A stretch of 64,000 bases of DNA from NCBI RefSeq assembly GCF_900155985.1, contig NZ_FTMA01000001.1:682001-746000 (forward strand), in the 5' to 3' direction. The notes beneath the pieces were generated by a model, which was not told the DNA's origin, did no database searches, and saw only the letters and a list, made by a program, of their open reading frames with translations. Shown here one piece after another: positions 1-9,492 of the stretch. Origin of the DNA: Maribacter ulvicola (GTDB lineage: Bacteria > Bacteroidota > Bacteroidia > Flavobacteriales > Flavobacteriaceae). The position numbers were made by a program, and so were the translations under genes. Numbering within the stretch: the first letter of the stretch is position 1; each line of letters begins with the position of its first letter.

Positions 1-122
1 TATGTTTCTTTATTTTGATCGGGAATAATTGGTATGTCTTCATTAATGTCATTGGTAGGATTTTTAGAACAACTGGTGATTAATAAAATTAAGATGCCTA
101 GTTTAATTTGATTTTTACTCGT
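1..122 (-). CDS. Lipoprotein N-terminus, cut by window edge, no standard start
   Basis: Reading the minus strand from 122 to the left edge gives a lipoprotein signal peptide: a basic start (KNQIK), a hydrophobic stretch (LGILILLI) and a lipobox ending TSC, followed by an acidic, Asn-rich mature start (SKNPTNDINEDIP). It lies directly downstream of the lipoprotein at 181-1416 and resembles it at the mature N-terminus, so the two look like tandem relatives. No ATG, GTG or TTG occurs in frame near the signal peptide. The triplets where a start would be expected read ACG AGT. Either a rare start is used, the start codon is lost, or there is a sequence error. The C-terminal part lies outside the window. 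Confidence 0.4.
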
Positions 123-180
123 TTTAAAAAATTGGAAGTAGATTATGCTGAAATTTAAATTGCGGTTTAAAATCTTTAAA

Positions 181-1416
181 TTAGTTATGAAATATTGTAA
201 TCATTTCGTTAAAATTTAATTGAAACATGGTTTGTGAATATTCTAAATTATTAAGACTTAATTGAGGGTTTTTTTTAATTATTTCTTCAGGTAATTCGCT
301 AATAGTTGGATTGTAATTTGCACTTGAGTCGATATTCCAAGTAGTTGTGTGGTCACTGTTAGGGTTAGATTTCCATAAGGTGGTTTTACTTTGAAAATCT
401 GATAATGATGTTTCAAATTTAAATTCTTGAATAGACGGATCTGCAATAGTTATAGAAGGTTGTATAGGAGTAATGATTTCTGTAGGAAATTCACCTGTAC
501 TTTTAAATCTATATGCATATTTTGAATTAGGTTGAATTTCATAAAGTACTTTATAAGTATCGAATCTATTTAAATTTCCCAATCTAAGACTTCCTTGGGA
601 GTTACCGTTTGAAAAAGCTTGACTTAAGCTGTATGCTTCATTAGTATTGATACCATGTAATAATAAACGAAGACTAGTGTGTTCTGGGTAATTAATATCG
701 ATATAGTCCGTATATGAATTGAAATCCTCATAATTTATAGAAATTTTTTCTCCGATTTCATAGTTTTCTAATTCATAGTATTTGGCATTTTCATTTCCAT
801 CTTGAATCGTTATGACATAATCAGTTTTTGCTTCTAAGATGTTTAAGTCTGCCTCATAAGTCATTAAACCATTACTAGATGATTCAGAAAAAGAAAAGCC
901 TACATTTTCTCCGTTGGAAGCATTAATACTTGTAACGGTTAAATCGTCAGGAACATTTTTTATTGTTACATTGAAATTTCCGATAATAGGAATCGATGCG
1001 TTATTCTCTTCAATACAGCTATAATCAAGTGTAGATCCCATTAACACTTCGGTTGATGTATTTAACCTATTCCAGACACTTCCTAGAAATTCATTTATTG
1101 TTAGAAATGTGACTGAATATTTTTCATGTGTTTCAGTTTCATCAGACTCAAATGTGATAATTTCATTTTCTTGAAAAGCCTTATAGTCAATTAAATTTCC
1201 ACTCTCATCATAAACAATTATCCAATTTCCTTGATTTCCATAATTCAATAGGCATCCCGTCTTAATGGTTAAGTAAGTTGCAATTATGGGTTCTGCAATT
1301 ATTTCTACTTCTTCGTCTTTTGGTTGCTCTATATTTGTATCTGGAATGTCGCCAGACTTTGAGCACCCTAAAGTTAAAATAAGCAAGGACAGACAAATTA
1401 TACTTGTTTTCTTCAT
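181..1416 (-). CDS. Hypothetical lipoprotein, 411 aa
   Basis: An exported lipoprotein of unknown function. Residues 1-18 are a signal peptide with a lipobox (LILTLGC), so Cys18 is the likely lipidation site. The mature start is rich in Asp, Glu and Pro, which suggests a flexible tether. The rest is predicted to be beta-rich, with an Ig-like stretch around residues 145-210 (IIGNFNVTIKNVPDDLTV). No catalytic motif was recognised. It is followed on the same strand by a second, related lipoprotein start at the window edge. The start is the ATG at the beginning of the signal peptide. Confidence 0.75.
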   Translation of the reverse strand: MKKTSIICLSLLILTLGCSKSGDIPDTNIEQPKDEEVEIIAEPIIATYLTIKTGCLLNYGNQGNWIIVYDESGNLIDYKAFQENEIITFESDETETHEKYSVTFLTINEFLGSVWNRLNTSTEVLMGSTLDYSCIEENNASIPIIGNFNVTIKNVPDDLTVTSINASNGENVGFSFSESSSNGLMTYEADLNILEAKTDYVITIQDGNENAKYYELENYEIGEKISINYEDFNSYTDYIDINYPEHTSLRLLLHGINTNEAYSLSQAFSNGNSQGSLRLGNLNRFDTYKVLYEIQPNSKYAYRFKSTGEFPTEIITPIQPSITIADPSIQEFKFETSLSDFQSKTTLWKSNPNSDHTTTWNIDSSANYNPTISELPEEIIKKNPQLSLNNLEYSQTMFQLNFNEMITIFHN

Positions 1417-1500
1417 TTTTCTAAATCATCAAAAGGTAAGATAGAAAAACAATGTGTAAATAGTATCACTTTATACGGATATTCGATAAGTGATGAATTG

Positions 1501-2562
1501 TTATTGCTCATCCGTAGATTTTTCCAACAAAACCCTATTTCTAGCAATACTCTCAGGATAATTTTGTTGTAAAAATGTAATCAGTTTTTCACGTACAAGA
1601 ACACGTAAATCCCAAGCTGTTGGTGAATCCTTCGCGCTCATTAATGCCCTTATCTCTACACAATTTTGTTTGCTCTCTGTCACTTGAAGTACATTAACTT
1701 CTTTATCCCAAAGGTCAGTACTTTCTAATATTTTGGTCAATTCTTCGCGTAAAGCATCAAAAGAGACATTGTAATCGGTATACAAGAAAACAGTGCCCAG
1801 AATATCAGATGAAGATTTTGTCCAATTTTGAAAAGGCTTGTCAATAAAGTAAGGCGTGGGTACAATCAACCTTCGTTTGTCCCAAATTTTAACGACCACA
1901 TAGGTTAAGGTTATTTCTTCAATTCTTCCCCATTCGCCTTCTACGATAACCACATCGTCTATTTTTATAGGTTGCGCAATGGCAATCTGAATGCCCGCTA
2001 AAACGGTACCGATCATTTTTTGAGCCGAGAAACCAATAATGATTCCCGCTACACCGGCAGATGCAAAAATACTTACTCCTAGTTCCCTAATACTTTCAAA
2101 ACTCATGAGTACGGCACCAACAGCCAAAATAATAATTGTGAAAATAAAAATGCGTTCAAGAATATTGAATTGCGTGTATATTTTACGTGCCTTTAGGTTA
2201 TTTTCTACTTGTACATCATAATTGTTAACAATGGCAGTTTTTATTATTTTCAACAAGTTGAGTAACAACCAGGTGATAGATATAATAAAAAGAATGGTAC
2301 TTGCCTTTTTAAACCAGTAGTCATGTTCTTCTAGCTGTAGTAAAGTTCGTATCGACCCAGATCGAAGCCAAATGGAGAAAATAATTAAAAAAATAGGTCT
2401 GCTAATTTTCTTAAAAGCACCGTTTGGCAATAAATACTTGGGGTCTTTGCCATACTTTTTAACAAAATAGGATATCACCCAATAGGCGACCAAAACACCA
2501 AGAGTAGATGCTATAAAGAAGTAGAGCGCACTTCTAGGTACGGTATCAAAAAATGTATTCAT
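1501..2562 (-). CDS. MscS-family mechanosensitive ion channel
   Basis: A small-conductance mechanosensitive channel that releases osmolytes on hypo-osmotic shock. The 353 residues hold about five membrane segments (roughly 12-33, 52-68, 88-108, 133-152 and 160-198). The last is the Gly/Ala-rich pore helix (FASAGVAGIIIGFSAQ) and runs into the family signature IQIAIAQPIKIDDVV and the beta domain (GEWGRIEEITLTYVVVKIWD). The C-terminal alpha/beta domain is present. It is slightly longer at the N-terminus than E. coli MscS, with extra transmembrane helices, as is common in Bacteroidota. It is divergent from hemH and seems to be monocistronic. Confidence 0.93.
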   Translation of the reverse strand: MNTFFDTVPRSALYFFIASTLGVLVAYWVISYFVKKYGKDPKYLLPNGAFKKISRPIFLIIFSIWLRSGSIRTLLQLEEHDYWFKKASTILFIISITWLLLNLLKIIKTAIVNNYDVQVENNLKARKIYTQFNILERIFIFTIIILAVGAVLMSFESIRELGVSIFASAGVAGIIIGFSAQKMIGTVLAGIQIAIAQPIKIDDVVIVEGEWGRIEEITLTYVVVKIWDKRRLIVPTPYFIDKPFQNWTKSSSDILGTVFLYTDYNVSFDALREELTKILESTDLWDKEVNVLQVTESKQNCVEIRALMSAKDSPTAWDLRVLVREKLITFLQQNYPESIARNRVLLEKSTDEQ

Positions 2563-2705
2563 GAAAATTATATTATAAGTTTTGATGCATTACAACTTAC
2601 TAAAATTTAATAGCACTAAAAATTTATTGACCACTTATTAGATTGCTTTATAAGGGTATAGAAAAACTATTGACGAAAATTAAAATATCATCGATTTGCA
2701 AGTGT

Positions 2706-2713
2706 TATTTTTG
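2706..2713 (+). promoter_or_regulatory. Putative Bacteroidota -7 promoter box of hemH
   Basis: TATTTTTG fits the Bacteroidota -7 consensus TAnnTTTG. It lies 25 bases before the ATG at 2739, where a primary sigma factor promoter would be expected. No clear -33 TTG is present at the usual spacing. Its position inside the longer open frame beginning at 2643 also argues that translation starts at 2739. Confidence 0.5.
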
Positions 2714-2738
2714 CAATCGAATAACAAACACATACGCT

Positions 2739-3782
2739 ATGAAAGGAGTATTATTGGTCAATTTGGGTTCACCGGAGAGTCCTACCGCAAAAGATGTTAA
2801 GCCGTATTTAGATGAATTTTTAATGGATGAGCGTGTAATTGACGCTCCTAAATGGTTACGAACTATTCTAGTAAGAGGAATTATTTTACAGACCAGACCA
2901 AAAAAATCTGCTGAAGCGTATGCTAAAATATGGTGGGAGGAAGGTTCTCCGTTAGTGGTAATATCCGAGCGTTTCTCCAATAAATTGAAAACACAGACTA
3001 AAATGCCAGTGGCTTTAGGCATGCGTTATGGTACTATGTCTATTAAAAAAGCAATGCAAGAACTTAAAGATAAGGGAGTTGATGATGTGATCTTAGTTCC
3101 GTTATATCCGCATTATGCCATGTCTAGTTATGAGACGGTAGTTGTAAAAGCTTTAGAAGAGCAAAAAGCAGGCTTTCCTGATATGAAAATAACGACTTTA
3201 CCTGCTTTTTATAAGCATCCGGAGTTTATTAAGGCGCTTTCAGAAAGTATAAAGGACGGTTTGGAAGGTTTTGATTACGATCATATCCTGTTTTCATACC
3301 ACGGTATTCCTGAACGTCATATTCGTAAAAGTGATCCTACTAGTTATCATTGTAAAATAGATGGTACGTGTTGTAACGTAAATTCTGTAGCACACAATAC
3401 ATGTTATAGGCACCAGGTTTATGATACTACTGAAATGGTAAAAGCATATTTGGGATTAAAAGAAGAGCAGGTAAGTTCTTCGTTTCAATCACGCTTAGCC
3501 GGTGATCCATGGTTAAAGCCATATACCGATTATGAATTTGAAAGACTAGCTAAAGAAGGCAAGAAAAAGTTGGCTGTGATCACGCCTGCATTTGTGAGTG
3601 ATTGTTTGGAAACCTTGGAAGAAATTGCAATGGAGGGTAAAGAGCAGTTCTTGGAAGCCGGTGGTGAAGATTATAAACACATACCCTGTATGAACGATAA
3701 TGATGCTTGGGTGAATGTCATGGCAAAATGGGTAAACGATTGGCAGGCTACTGATAAATTAGATGTAGCTCCAAGCACATAA
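2739..3782 (+). CDS. hemH: Ferrochelatase
   Basis: Inserts Fe2+ into protoporphyrin IX, the last step of protoheme synthesis. The protein starts with the family N-terminus (MKGVLLVNLGSPESP) and carries the SYHGIPERH motif with the metal-binding His, and the C-terminal FVSDCLETLEEI motif with the conserved Glu. The short Cys-rich stretch CKIDGTCC near the middle may bind an iron-sulfur cluster, as some bacterial ferrochelatases do, but this is inference. The open frame runs upstream to a TTG at 2643. The ATG at 2739 is chosen because family homology begins there and a promoter box lies between the two. The length (347 aa) is normal. The DUF3050 gene follows after 29 bases. Confidence 0.96.
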   Translation: MKGVLLVNLGSPESPTAKDVKPYLDEFLMDERVIDAPKWLRTILVRGIILQTRPKKSAEAYAKIWWEEGSPLVVISERFSNKLKTQTKMPVALGMRYGTMSIKKAMQELKDKGVDDVILVPLYPHYAMSSYETVVVKALEEQKAGFPDMKITTLPAFYKHPEFIKALSESIKDGLEGFDYDHILFSYHGIPERHIRKSDPTSYHCKIDGTCCNVNSVAHNTCYRHQVYDTTEMVKAYLGLKEEQVSSSFQSRLAGDPWLKPYTDYEFERLAKEGKKKLAVITPAFVSDCLETLEEIAMEGKEQFLEAGGEDYKHIPCMNDNDAWVNVMAKWVNDWQATDKLDVAPST

Positions 3783-3811
3783 TTAAAGGCAATTCTTAGT
3801 AAACGACTGTT

Positions 3812-4585
3812 ATGAAAATCAAAGAAATAGAAATTAAATTAGAGCCGTTAAGAGCGCAGTTGAGAAATCATGCACTTTATGCAGAATTGAAATCAGTATC
3901 TGACATTCAAATATTCATGGAGAGCCATGTGTATGCCGTTTGGGATTTTATGTCGCTTTTAAAAGCGCTACAGATTAACTTAACATGCACTTCATTACCA
4001 TGGAAGCCGGTAAAGAATACAAATACCGCTCGGTTTATTAACGAAATTGTTTTGGAAGAAGAAACAGATGTTAATGAATTGGGCGTATTAAAGAGTCATT
4101 ATGAAATGTATTTGGATGCTATGGTGGAAGTTGGTGCAGATACTAATAAAATAACGGAGTTCTTACATGAAATTGGGGCTTTGGATAGCGTGTTACAAAC
4201 TATTGAGAATTCTGATTTGAACGAAGCAGTGAAGTCCTTTCTAACATTCACTTTTGAAACGATACAAACACAAGAGCCTCATAAAATTGCGGCTGCATTT
4301 ACCTTTGGTAGGGAAGATTTAATACCGGATATGTTCTTGAAAATAGTGGATAGTGCAGGTAAAGATGCATACCCTAAACTAGAATACTATTTAAGAAGGC
4401 ATATAGAGTTAGATGGAGATGAACACGGTCCGCTTTCCTTAAAAATGATTCAAGAATTATGCGGAGATGATGCTATTAAATGGCGTGAAGTTTTAGAGTG
4501 TTCAGAAAAAGCTTTGCAACAACGCATTAACTTATGGGACCATATTGCAAGCGCAATTCAGCAAAAGCAAGAAATTAGCGCTTAA
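3812..4585 (+). CDS. DUF3050 family, heme-oxygenase-like fold protein
   Basis: A cytoplasmic, all-helical protein of 257 aa matching DUF3050, a family placed in the heme-oxygenase/TENA-like fold. The signature near residues 26-60 (DIQIFMESHVYAVWDFMSLLKALQ) is clear, with candidate ligand residues His34 and His222 and many acidic residues along the central helices. Members may bind iron or use a di-iron centre, but the function of the family is not established. It lies 29 bases behind hemH and ahead of a MATE transporter on the same strand, so co-transcription and a link with heme or iron are plausible. That link is inference only. Confidence 0.85.
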   Translation: MKIKEIEIKLEPLRAQLRNHALYAELKSVSDIQIFMESHVYAVWDFMSLLKALQINLTCTSLPWKPVKNTNTARFINEIVLEEETDVNELGVLKSHYEMYLDAMVEVGADTNKITEFLHEIGALDSVLQTIENSDLNEAVKSFLTFTFETIQTQEPHKIAAAFTFGREDLIPDMFLKIVDSAGKDAYPKLEYYLRRHIELDGDEHGPLSLKMIQELCGDDAIKWREVLECSEKALQQRINLWDHIASAIQQKQEISA

Positions 4586-4633
4586 TATACTATGATTTTA
4601 TAGACGATAAAGGACAAATTAAAACTTACACTA

Positions 4634-6010
4634 ATGGCTAATGTTTCCGCAGAACAATTGGGTACGGAAACTATTTCAAGTTTGCTTATCAAACAAGCAT
4701 TACCTGCTAGTATAGGCATTTTGGTAATGTCTTTGAATGTTTTGGTAGATTCCATTTTTGTGGGTAATTGGATTGGTTCTATTGCCATTGCAGCCATTAA
4801 TGTTGTATTGCCGATCTCTTTTTTTATCGGTGCTTTAGGTATGGCTATTGGTATTGGTGGTGCTAGTATTATTTCTCGTGCGTTAGGGGCTAACCATAAA
4901 GAAAAGGCACTTAGAACGTTTGGAAATCAAATCTCATTTACCATTCTGATCACTGTGGTTATGGTCATGGTAGGGTTGACTTTTGTAGATACTCTTATAC
5001 CTGCATTTGGTGGAAAAGGGTCTATTTTTGAACTTGCTAAAATCTATTACACGATTGTCTTGTACGGCGTGCCGTTTTTGGCGCTGAATATGATGGGTAA
5101 TAATGTTATTCGATCAGAAGGCAAACCTAAGTTTGCCATGATTGCGATGATTATACCTTCCGTGGGTAATCTAATCCTGGATTATCTACTCATTAATGTC
5201 CTGGATTACGGCATGGAAGGTGCGGCTTGGGCTACTACCATCAGTTACTTTATGTGCTTTCTGTACATTGTTTATTTTTTCCTGTCGGATCATTCTGAAT
5301 TAAAAATTAGTTCGAAGTATTTACGTATCAAATTTTCTATAGTCAAAGAAATTAGCTCGTTAGGGGTAGTGACGCTATCACGTCAGGCGGTGGTAAGTGT
5401 CATTTATCTGTTGATGAATAACATTCTTTTTGATTTGGGAGGCGAAGCTATGGTGGCCGTATATGCCATTATTGGTAGAATGTTGATGTTTGCCCTTTTT
5501 CCGGTATTTGGTGTAACACAGGGCTTCTTGCCAATTGCTGGCTTTAACTACGGTGCTCAAAAATATGATAGGGTGAAGGAGTCTATTTATACGGCAATAA
5601 AATATGCCGCAATTTTGGCGACGATCGTTTTTGCGGGACTCATGATTTTTCCGGGAGAAATAGCGGGACTCTTTTTGGGCCATAAACCAGGTATGAGCGA
5701 ATTGGAATTGGCAACCAATGCCTTTGTTTTAGAAAATACACCATCTGCCATGCGGTGGGTATTTGCCGCTACGCCCATAATTGCGTTACAACTTATTGGT
5801 GCCGCTTATTTTCAGGCAATAGGAAAAGCCGTGCCCGCATTATTATTGACCCTATGCCGACAAGGTTTTTTCTTTATTCCCTTAATATTGATACTGCCAA
5901 ATTTTCTAGGTGAACTTGGTGTTTGGATTTCTTTTCCGATAGCAGATTTTCTAGCAACCATTGTTACCGGGTATTATTTGCGAAAAGAAATCAGGCTAAA
6001 TTTATCTTAA
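4634..6010 (+). CDS. MATE-family multidrug/toxin efflux transporter
   Basis: A 458-residue, 12-helix inner-membrane antiporter that exports cationic compounds using a Na+ or H+ gradient. The N-terminal half begins with the typical SLLIKQALPASIGILVMSLNVLVDSIFVG, and the second half repeats the fold (LSRQAVVSVIYLLMNNILFDLGGEAMVAVYAI). The internal conserved segment GFLPIAGFNYGAQ is present. It follows the DUF3050 gene by 48 bases and may be the third gene of the hemH operon. The substrate cannot be told from sequence. The start ATG at 4634 gives a short cytoplasmic N-terminus of normal length. Confidence 0.92.
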   Translation: MANVSAEQLGTETISSLLIKQALPASIGILVMSLNVLVDSIFVGNWIGSIAIAAINVVLPISFFIGALGMAIGIGGASIISRALGANHKEKALRTFGNQISFTILITVVMVMVGLTFVDTLIPAFGGKGSIFELAKIYYTIVLYGVPFLALNMMGNNVIRSEGKPKFAMIAMIIPSVGNLILDYLLINVLDYGMEGAAWATTISYFMCFLYIVYFFLSDHSELKISSKYLRIKFSIVKEISSLGVVTLSRQAVVSVIYLLMNNILFDLGGEAMVAVYAIIGRMLMFALFPVFGVTQGFLPIAGFNYGAQKYDRVKESIYTAIKYAAILATIVFAGLMIFPGEIAGLFLGHKPGMSELELATNAFVLENTPSAMRWVFAATPIIALQLIGAAYFQAIGKAVPALLLTLCRQGFFFIPLILILPNFLGELGVWISFPIADFLATIVTGYYLRKEIRLNLS

Positions 6011-6178
6011 GACCTATTTGATCTTTTTATTCTAATTATCATGATCTCTAATAATTAGGTGCTATCGTTATTCTCTATAAATGAGCTCTGAAAGTGTTAA
6101 CAAAGACAGTAATAGATGTTAATACTATAGGTGTTTATACTGTCAATGATAGAATAAAGATGTAGAATAGTATACTGG

Positions 6179-6196
6179 TTATCAATCAATTGATAA
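6179..6196. promoter_or_regulatory. 18-base perfect dyad, possible operator
   Basis: TTATCAATCAATTGATAA is an 8-2-8 perfect inverted repeat, 91 bases before the start of the BNR/VPS10 gene. It lies in the otherwise unremarkable 277-base gap 6011-6287. There is no T-run after it, so it looks more like a protein-binding site than a terminator. Confidence 0.35.
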
Positions 6197-6287
6197 AATT
6201 TTTCTGGGAATGCTAATAAAATCTTAAATTCAACATTTACAGGACAAAATGTTTAATTTTAAAGGAGACTAACATCAAACTATAAAA

Positions 6288-9200
6288 ATGAAAAAGCACC
6301 TTACCAATGCTGGCATACTTATGCTGGCATGTTTTCTATTGCCATTATCGTTATTTTCTCAAAGAAAAGGAAAATCTCAAACCCCAGATCCAAGGTATCC
6401 AGAGGAATTGTATTCTAGTTTAGAGTATCGATCTATAGGGCCATATCGTGGTGGTCGTTCCGCTGCAGTTACAGGAGTACCTGGCGAGCCTAATTTATTT
6501 TATTTTGGCGCAGCAGGTGGCGGAGTATGGAAAACTTTGGATGGCGGACGAACTTGGGATAATATTTCTGATGGATATTTTGGCGGAAGTATAGGTGCCG
6601 TAGAGGTTGCAAAAAGCGACCCTAACGTTATCTATGTTGGCGGTGGCGAAAAAACGTTAAGAGGTAACGTTTCTTCAGGATACGGTGTTTGGAAAACAGA
6701 AGATGGTGGTAAAACTTGGGTAACTGCAGGATTGGAAAAAAGCAGGCATGTACCAAGACTTCGCGTGCATCCTACAGATTATAATACGGTTTATGCAGCG
6801 GTTTTAGGTGATATTTATAAGCCGACAAAGAACCGTGGAATTTATAAAAGTACAGATGGCGGTAATAACTGGAAGCAAGTTCTTTTTGTAAATGAACAAG
6901 CCGGTGCGGTCGATTTGACTTTTGATCCTAACAACCCAAGAATTTTATATGCCTCTACTTGGCATGCACAACGTACGCCTTACAGTTTAATTAGTGGTGG
7001 CGATGGTTCTGCGCTTTGGAAGAGTATGGATAGTGGAGAAACGTGGACCGAGATTTCTAAAAATGAAGGTTTCCCTACAGATACATTAGGTATTATTGGT
7101 GTAGCCGTTTCGCCTAAAAATTCTGAAAAGGTTTGGGCAATTGTAGAAAATAAAGACAAAGGTGGTTTGTATCGCTCAGAAGATGGTGGTAAAACTTGGT
7201 CTGTGGTGAATAGCGAGCGTAAAATTCGTCAACGTGCTTGGTATTATACAAGGGTGTATGCAGATACCGAGGATGAAGATGTAGTGTATGTACTAAATGT
7301 AAACTACCATAAGTCTACCGATGGCGGAAAATCTTTTAACACGTTTAATGCTCCTCATGGTGATCATCATGATTTATGGATTTCTCCAGAAGATTCTCAA
7401 CGTATGATCATTGGTGATGATGGTGGCGCACAGATATCGTATGATGGTGGTGAAACTTGGAGTACCTACTACAACCAGCCTACAGCTCAATTTTATCGTG
7501 TAACCACGGATAACTCTTTCCCGTACAGAATTTATGTAGCCCAACAAGATAATTCAACTTTACGGATAGATCATAGAAGTGATGGGCGTACCATTGATGA
7601 GCGTAATTGGGAGGAAACTGCTGGCGGTGAATCGGCTTGGATTGCTGTTGATCCCAATGATAATGATATCGTTTATGGTGGTAGTTATGACGGATTTCTA
7701 ACGCGTGTAAATCACAAAAAGAAAACGGTAAGGGGTATAAATGTTTGGCCGGACAATCCTATGGGGGCTGGTGCAGAGGCAATGAAGTATCGCTTTCAAT
7801 GGAATTTCCCAATTCTGTTCAGTAGACATAATCCTAAGAAATTATATACATTTTCCAATTATGTTCACGTAACGGAAAATGAAGGTCAGAGCTGGGAAGT
7901 TTTAAGTGGCGATCTAACTAGAAACGATCCAACTAAATTGGGCTCTAGTGGTGGGCCAATAACTCAAGATAATACCAGTGTAGAGTATTACTGTACCATT
8001 TTTGCGGCTAATGAAAGTCCGTTGAAAGAAGGCCTTCTTTGGGTAGGTAGTGATGATGGGCTAATTCATATTTCTAAAGATTCTGGAGCAACTTGGGATA
8101 ATGTTACGCCATCAAATATGCCAGAGTGGAATATGATCAATAGCATTGAGCCATCAAACTTTGATGAGGGCACGTGTTATGTTGCCGCTACAAGATATAA
8201 GCTGGGCGATTTTCAACCATACCTATATAAAACAACGGATTACGGTAAAACGTGGACAAAAATAACAAACGGTATTCCTGCTGAACATTTCACAAGAGTA
8301 GTGCGTGAAGACCCTAAAAAGAAGGGCTTACTATACGCAGGTACAGAAACGGGTATGTATGTTTCATTTAACGATGGTGCTAGTTGGTCACCTTTTCAAA
8401 TGAACTTACCCATTGTTCCCATTACTGATTTAACCATAAAAGACGATAATTTAATAGTTGCTACCCAAGGTCGTAGCCTTTGGATTATTGATGACCTAAC
8501 CGTATTGCATCAGTTAGATGATAGCAAAAAGAATGCGAATACTATTTTGTTCAAACCAAAAGACTCATACCGTACAAAAGGTAGAGCTGCCAAAAAACCT
8601 TCTAAAACATCGGGTCAGAATTTAGAGAACGGTGTGATCACACATTTTCTAATGAAAAACTATTCAGAGAAAGACACGGTTCAATTGACGTATACGAGTA
8701 TGGCCGGTGATACATTGGCGTTGTATAAAAATCATTTGAAGAAAGACGGGTCGCTGAGCGGAGTCGAAGCGAAGAAGTTAGCGGTTAAAAAAGGCGGAAA
8801 TACTTTCGTGTGGGATACACGCGGTAAGGGAGCAACCAAATTAGAAGGAATGATTTTCTGGTGGGCTAATTTTGATGGTGCAAAAGCTGTACCTGGCAAT
8901 TATAAAGTGCATTTAAATGTGAACGGAACAAATAGTAGCCAAACGTTCACCATTTTACCAGACCCAAGAGCAGAAAGCTCGGTGGCTGAAATGCAGCAAC
9001 AATTCAATTTTATTACCGATATCAATACTACCATAGAAAATGCGCATCAATCAATAAAGAAAATTAGAAATGTTACCCAGCAACTGAATTCATTTACGGA
9101 GCAATATGAAGATGATGATCGTACTAAAAATCTGGTAGGGAAAGCCAAAGCGATGAAAGAAAAGCTAGGTGAAGTAGAAAAGGCATTATACCAGACTCAA

Positions 9201-9452
9201 AACAGAAGTGGTCAAGATCCTTTGAATTTTCCTATTAAATTGACGAATAAATTGGGTCATTTAAATAGCTTGGTTTCTATTGGTGATTTCCCGCCAACAG
9301 AGCAAGATATTGCGGTAAAGAACGAATTGACAGCTAAAATTAATAAGGAGCTTCAAATATTTGATAGCGTAATATCATCTGAACTTAAAGAATTCAACAA
9401 AAGTTTTAACGAGTTGAATTTGAATTACTTGTTCGTTGATGAGAATAAATAA
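6288..9452 (+). CDS. Secreted BNR-repeat/VPS10-like beta-propeller protein
   Basis: A 1054-residue exported protein of the family often annotated as 'VPS10 domain-containing' or 'glycosyl hydrolase (BNR repeat)'. A signal peptide occupies about residues 1-25 (ending LFSQ). Residues 40-740 carry about eleven Asp-box repeats of the form S/T-x-D-x-G-x-x-W (KTLDGGRTW, KTEDGGKTW, KSTDGGNNW, KSMDSGETW, RSEDGGKTW and others), spaced as in sortilin-type ten-bladed or paired seven-bladed propellers. The C-terminal 250 residues have a beta domain (FTILPDPR) and a helical tail. No glycosidase catalytic residues are assigned, and enzymatic activity is unproven in this family. A decayed copy of the N-terminus follows at 9639-9883. 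Confidence 0.88.
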   Translation: MKKHLTNAGILMLACFLLPLSLFSQRKGKSQTPDPRYPEELYSSLEYRSIGPYRGGRSAAVTGVPGEPNLFYFGAAGGGVWKTLDGGRTWDNISDGYFGGSIGAVEVAKSDPNVIYVGGGEKTLRGNVSSGYGVWKTEDGGKTWVTAGLEKSRHVPRLRVHPTDYNTVYAAVLGDIYKPTKNRGIYKSTDGGNNWKQVLFVNEQAGAVDLTFDPNNPRILYASTWHAQRTPYSLISGGDGSALWKSMDSGETWTEISKNEGFPTDTLGIIGVAVSPKNSEKVWAIVENKDKGGLYRSEDGGKTWSVVNSERKIRQRAWYYTRVYADTEDEDVVYVLNVNYHKSTDGGKSFNTFNAPHGDHHDLWISPEDSQRMIIGDDGGAQISYDGGETWSTYYNQPTAQFYRVTTDNSFPYRIYVAQQDNSTLRIDHRSDGRTIDERNWEETAGGESAWIAVDPNDNDIVYGGSYDGFLTRVNHKKKTVRGINVWPDNPMGAGAEAMKYRFQWNFPILFSRHNPKKLYTFSNYVHVTENEGQSWEVLSGDLTRNDPTKLGSSGGPITQDNTSVEYYCTIFAANESPLKEGLLWVGSDDGLIHISKDSGATWDNVTPSNMPEWNMINSIEPSNFDEGTCYVAATRYKLGDFQPYLYKTTDYGKTWTKITNGIPAEHFTRVVREDPKKKGLLYAGTETGMYVSFNDGASWSPFQMNLPIVPITDLTIKDDNLIVATQGRSLWIIDDLTVLHQLDDSKKNANTILFKPKDSYRTKGRAAKKPSKTSGQNLENGVITHFLMKNYSEKDTVQLTYTSMAGDTLALYKNHLKKDGSLSGVEAKKLAVKKGGNTFVWDTRGKGATKLEGMIFWWANFDGAKAVPGNYKVHLNVNGTNSSQTFTILPDPRAESSVAEMQQQFNFITDINTTIENAHQSIKKIRNVTQQLNSFTEQYEDDDRTKNLVGKAKAMKEKLGEVEKALYQTQNRSGQDPLNFPIKLTNKLGHLNSLVSIGDFPPTEQDIAVKNELTAKINKELQIFDSVISSELKEFNKSFNELNLNYLFVDENK

Positions 9453-9492
9453 AGTACAATACTGTGATTTTCGGGTGAATTTTTGAGGTATG

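Noticed and set aside
2643-2738. N-terminal extension of hemH
   Set aside because: Starts with TTG, has no family likeness and contains a -7 promoter box. The ATG at 2739 begins exactly where ferrochelatases begin.
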